Positions 6,425 through 7,120 of a stretch of 7,120 bases of DNA are shown in pieces. This DNA comes from Clostridiales bacterium UBA1779 (GTDB lineage Bacteria > Bacillota > Clostridia > Oscillospirales > CAG-272): contig DCGL01000136.1 of assembly GCA_002314565.1 (NCBI GenBank), positions 1-7,120 on the forward strand. Direction: 5' to 3'. How positions within the stretch are numbered: position 1 is the stretch's first letter; each line of letters starts with the position of its first letter. Under the pieces are notes generated by a model that had not been told where the DNA came from, searched no databases, and worked only from the letters and a program-made list of their open reading frames with translations. The translations under genes were made by a program, and so were the position numbers.

Positions 6425-7120
6425 ATCAATGCAGACGGCAGCGGTCTGAACTTCACCAACGGTTACGAAGCAAAGCCTGTGGACGTTCAGTTCAGCGGTA
6501 TTAAGACACTGGAAGGCAGAGCCCTTGCAGATAAAGAATTCAGCTTCACACTGAGCGGCAATGGAACCACCGAGACCGTGAAGAACGGAGCAGACGGTAA
6601 GATCACCTTCTCCAAGCTGACCTTCACCAAGGCAGGTACTTACACCTACACCGTGAAGGAAGATGCAACGAACGAGGCCGGTGTTACCATCGACAGCAAG
6701 ATCTACAACATCACCGTTACCGTAACGGATGACGGCAACGGTCAGCTTAAGGCAGCTATCTCCGGCGATACACAGACCGGTACTGACCTGAACTTCAAGA
6801 ACACCTATGCTCCGGGCAGCACTTCCGTTACCTTGAGCGGTCATAAGACCTTTAATAACTTCCCCGCAGACAGTACGATCAAGCCGGTATTCACCTTTAC
6901 TCTGAGTGAGAACGGCAATGTCATCGACACCAAGACGGTTGAGAAGCAGGGCGACTTCGCATTTGACAGCATTACCTATACCAAAGCAGGCACCCACACC
7001 TACACCGTCGTTGAGACCAAGGGAACTCAGTCCGGCGTAATCTATGATACCAAGACTTACACCGTGAAAGTTACCGTAACAGATAACAAGAAAGGTGCTT
7101 TGGTAGCCACTGTCGAGGGC
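6401..7120 (+). CDS. Fragment of a repetitive surface protein with pilin isopeptide-linkage domains
   Basis: The + strand frame starting at 6401 is open for 240 codons to the window end, with no ATG start and no stop. It encodes Thr/Gly/Lys-rich beta-sandwich repeats of the streptococcal pilin (Spy0128/FctA-like) isopeptide type. Such domains build Gram-positive pili or adhesins on the cell wall and are stiffened by Lys-Asn bonds. The first complete domain has Lys35 in FSGIKTL, the catalytic-type Glu87 in TYTVKED and Asn134 in FKNTY. The second has Lys149 in LSGHKTF and Glu205 in YTVVETKG, with its Asn beyond the window. Asn20 in FTNGY closes a preceding, missing domain. Signal peptide and sortase motif are absent because both ends are missing. 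The frame runs open upstream into antisense of the TnpW-like gene, so the 5' part of the true gene was replaced at about 6400. Confidence 0.85.
7096..7120 (+). repeat. 25-base direct repeat, copy 2, at the window end
   Basis: Exact match to 6400-6424, ending with the last base of the window. It may continue beyond the edge as a further copy of a 696-base two-domain repeat unit. A contig ending exactly at a short exact repeat is also a common assembly effect. Confidence 0.9.

Noticed and set aside
6374..6997. Long minus strand open frame of 207 codons
   Set aside because: It is antisense to the pilin-domain frame, whose protein has clear domain repeats and motifs. The minus frame has no recognisable motif.
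1..7120. CRISPR array, toxin-antitoxin pair, riboswitch or defence genes
   Set aside because: No short regularly spaced repeats, no paired small toxin/antitoxin genes and no recognisable riboswitch core were seen on either strand.

Overview
The window looks like a Clostridia (Bacillota) chromosome, probably a gut lineage near the Ruminococcaceae/Oscillospiraceae. The signs are an RNase J, a membrane-anchored PrsA/SurA-like foldase, A-rich AAGGAGG-type ribosome binding sites, a TnpX/TndX-like large serine recombinase with a TnpW-like partner, and Gram-positive pilin-type isopeptide domains. The taxonomic placement is an inference from these families. I could not search a database.

Layout. Positions 1-1467 hold the 3' part of an RNase J gene (N-terminus cut by the window edge). 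Positions 1518-3278 encode a 586-residue foldase with one N-terminal membrane anchor and a C-terminal parvulin domain. Positions 3284-3994 encode an unrecognised cysteine-rich protein with three probable zinc ribbons. These three genes run on the + strand with gaps of 50 and 5 bases and are probably one operon. Positions 3995-4407 hold no protein gene. They carry a hairpin, a broken tRNA-Pro remnant, a spacer with a second hairpin, an intact tRNA-Pro(UGG) with encoded CCA, and a very strong terminator. Positions 4408-6357 (minus strand) hold the integration module of a mobile element: a small TnpW-like gene and, directly abutting it, the 571-residue serine recombinase. From about 6400 to the window end there is open + strand coding for tandem pilin isopeptide-linkage domains, with no start and no stop visible.

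How the parts relate. The left part is housekeeping: RNA decay, extracytoplasmic protein folding and tRNA. The recombinase reads toward the tRNA end, as expected for a gene lying at the end of an integrated element, so one element end probably lies in about 4307-4408. The other side is odd. Directly upstream of the TnpW-like gene the sequence switches, within a few bases, to the middle of a pilin-like gene. The 25 bases at that switch (6400-6424) are repeated exactly at 7096-7120, the last bases of the window. This can mean a real insertion or rearrangement in a repeat-containing surface-protein gene, or an assembly join at a repeat. It is the point most worth checking. I do not see a clear undescribed system. 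The best candidates for novelty are the three-ribbon protein in the RNase J/foldase operon and the broken tRNA-Pro beside an intact one.
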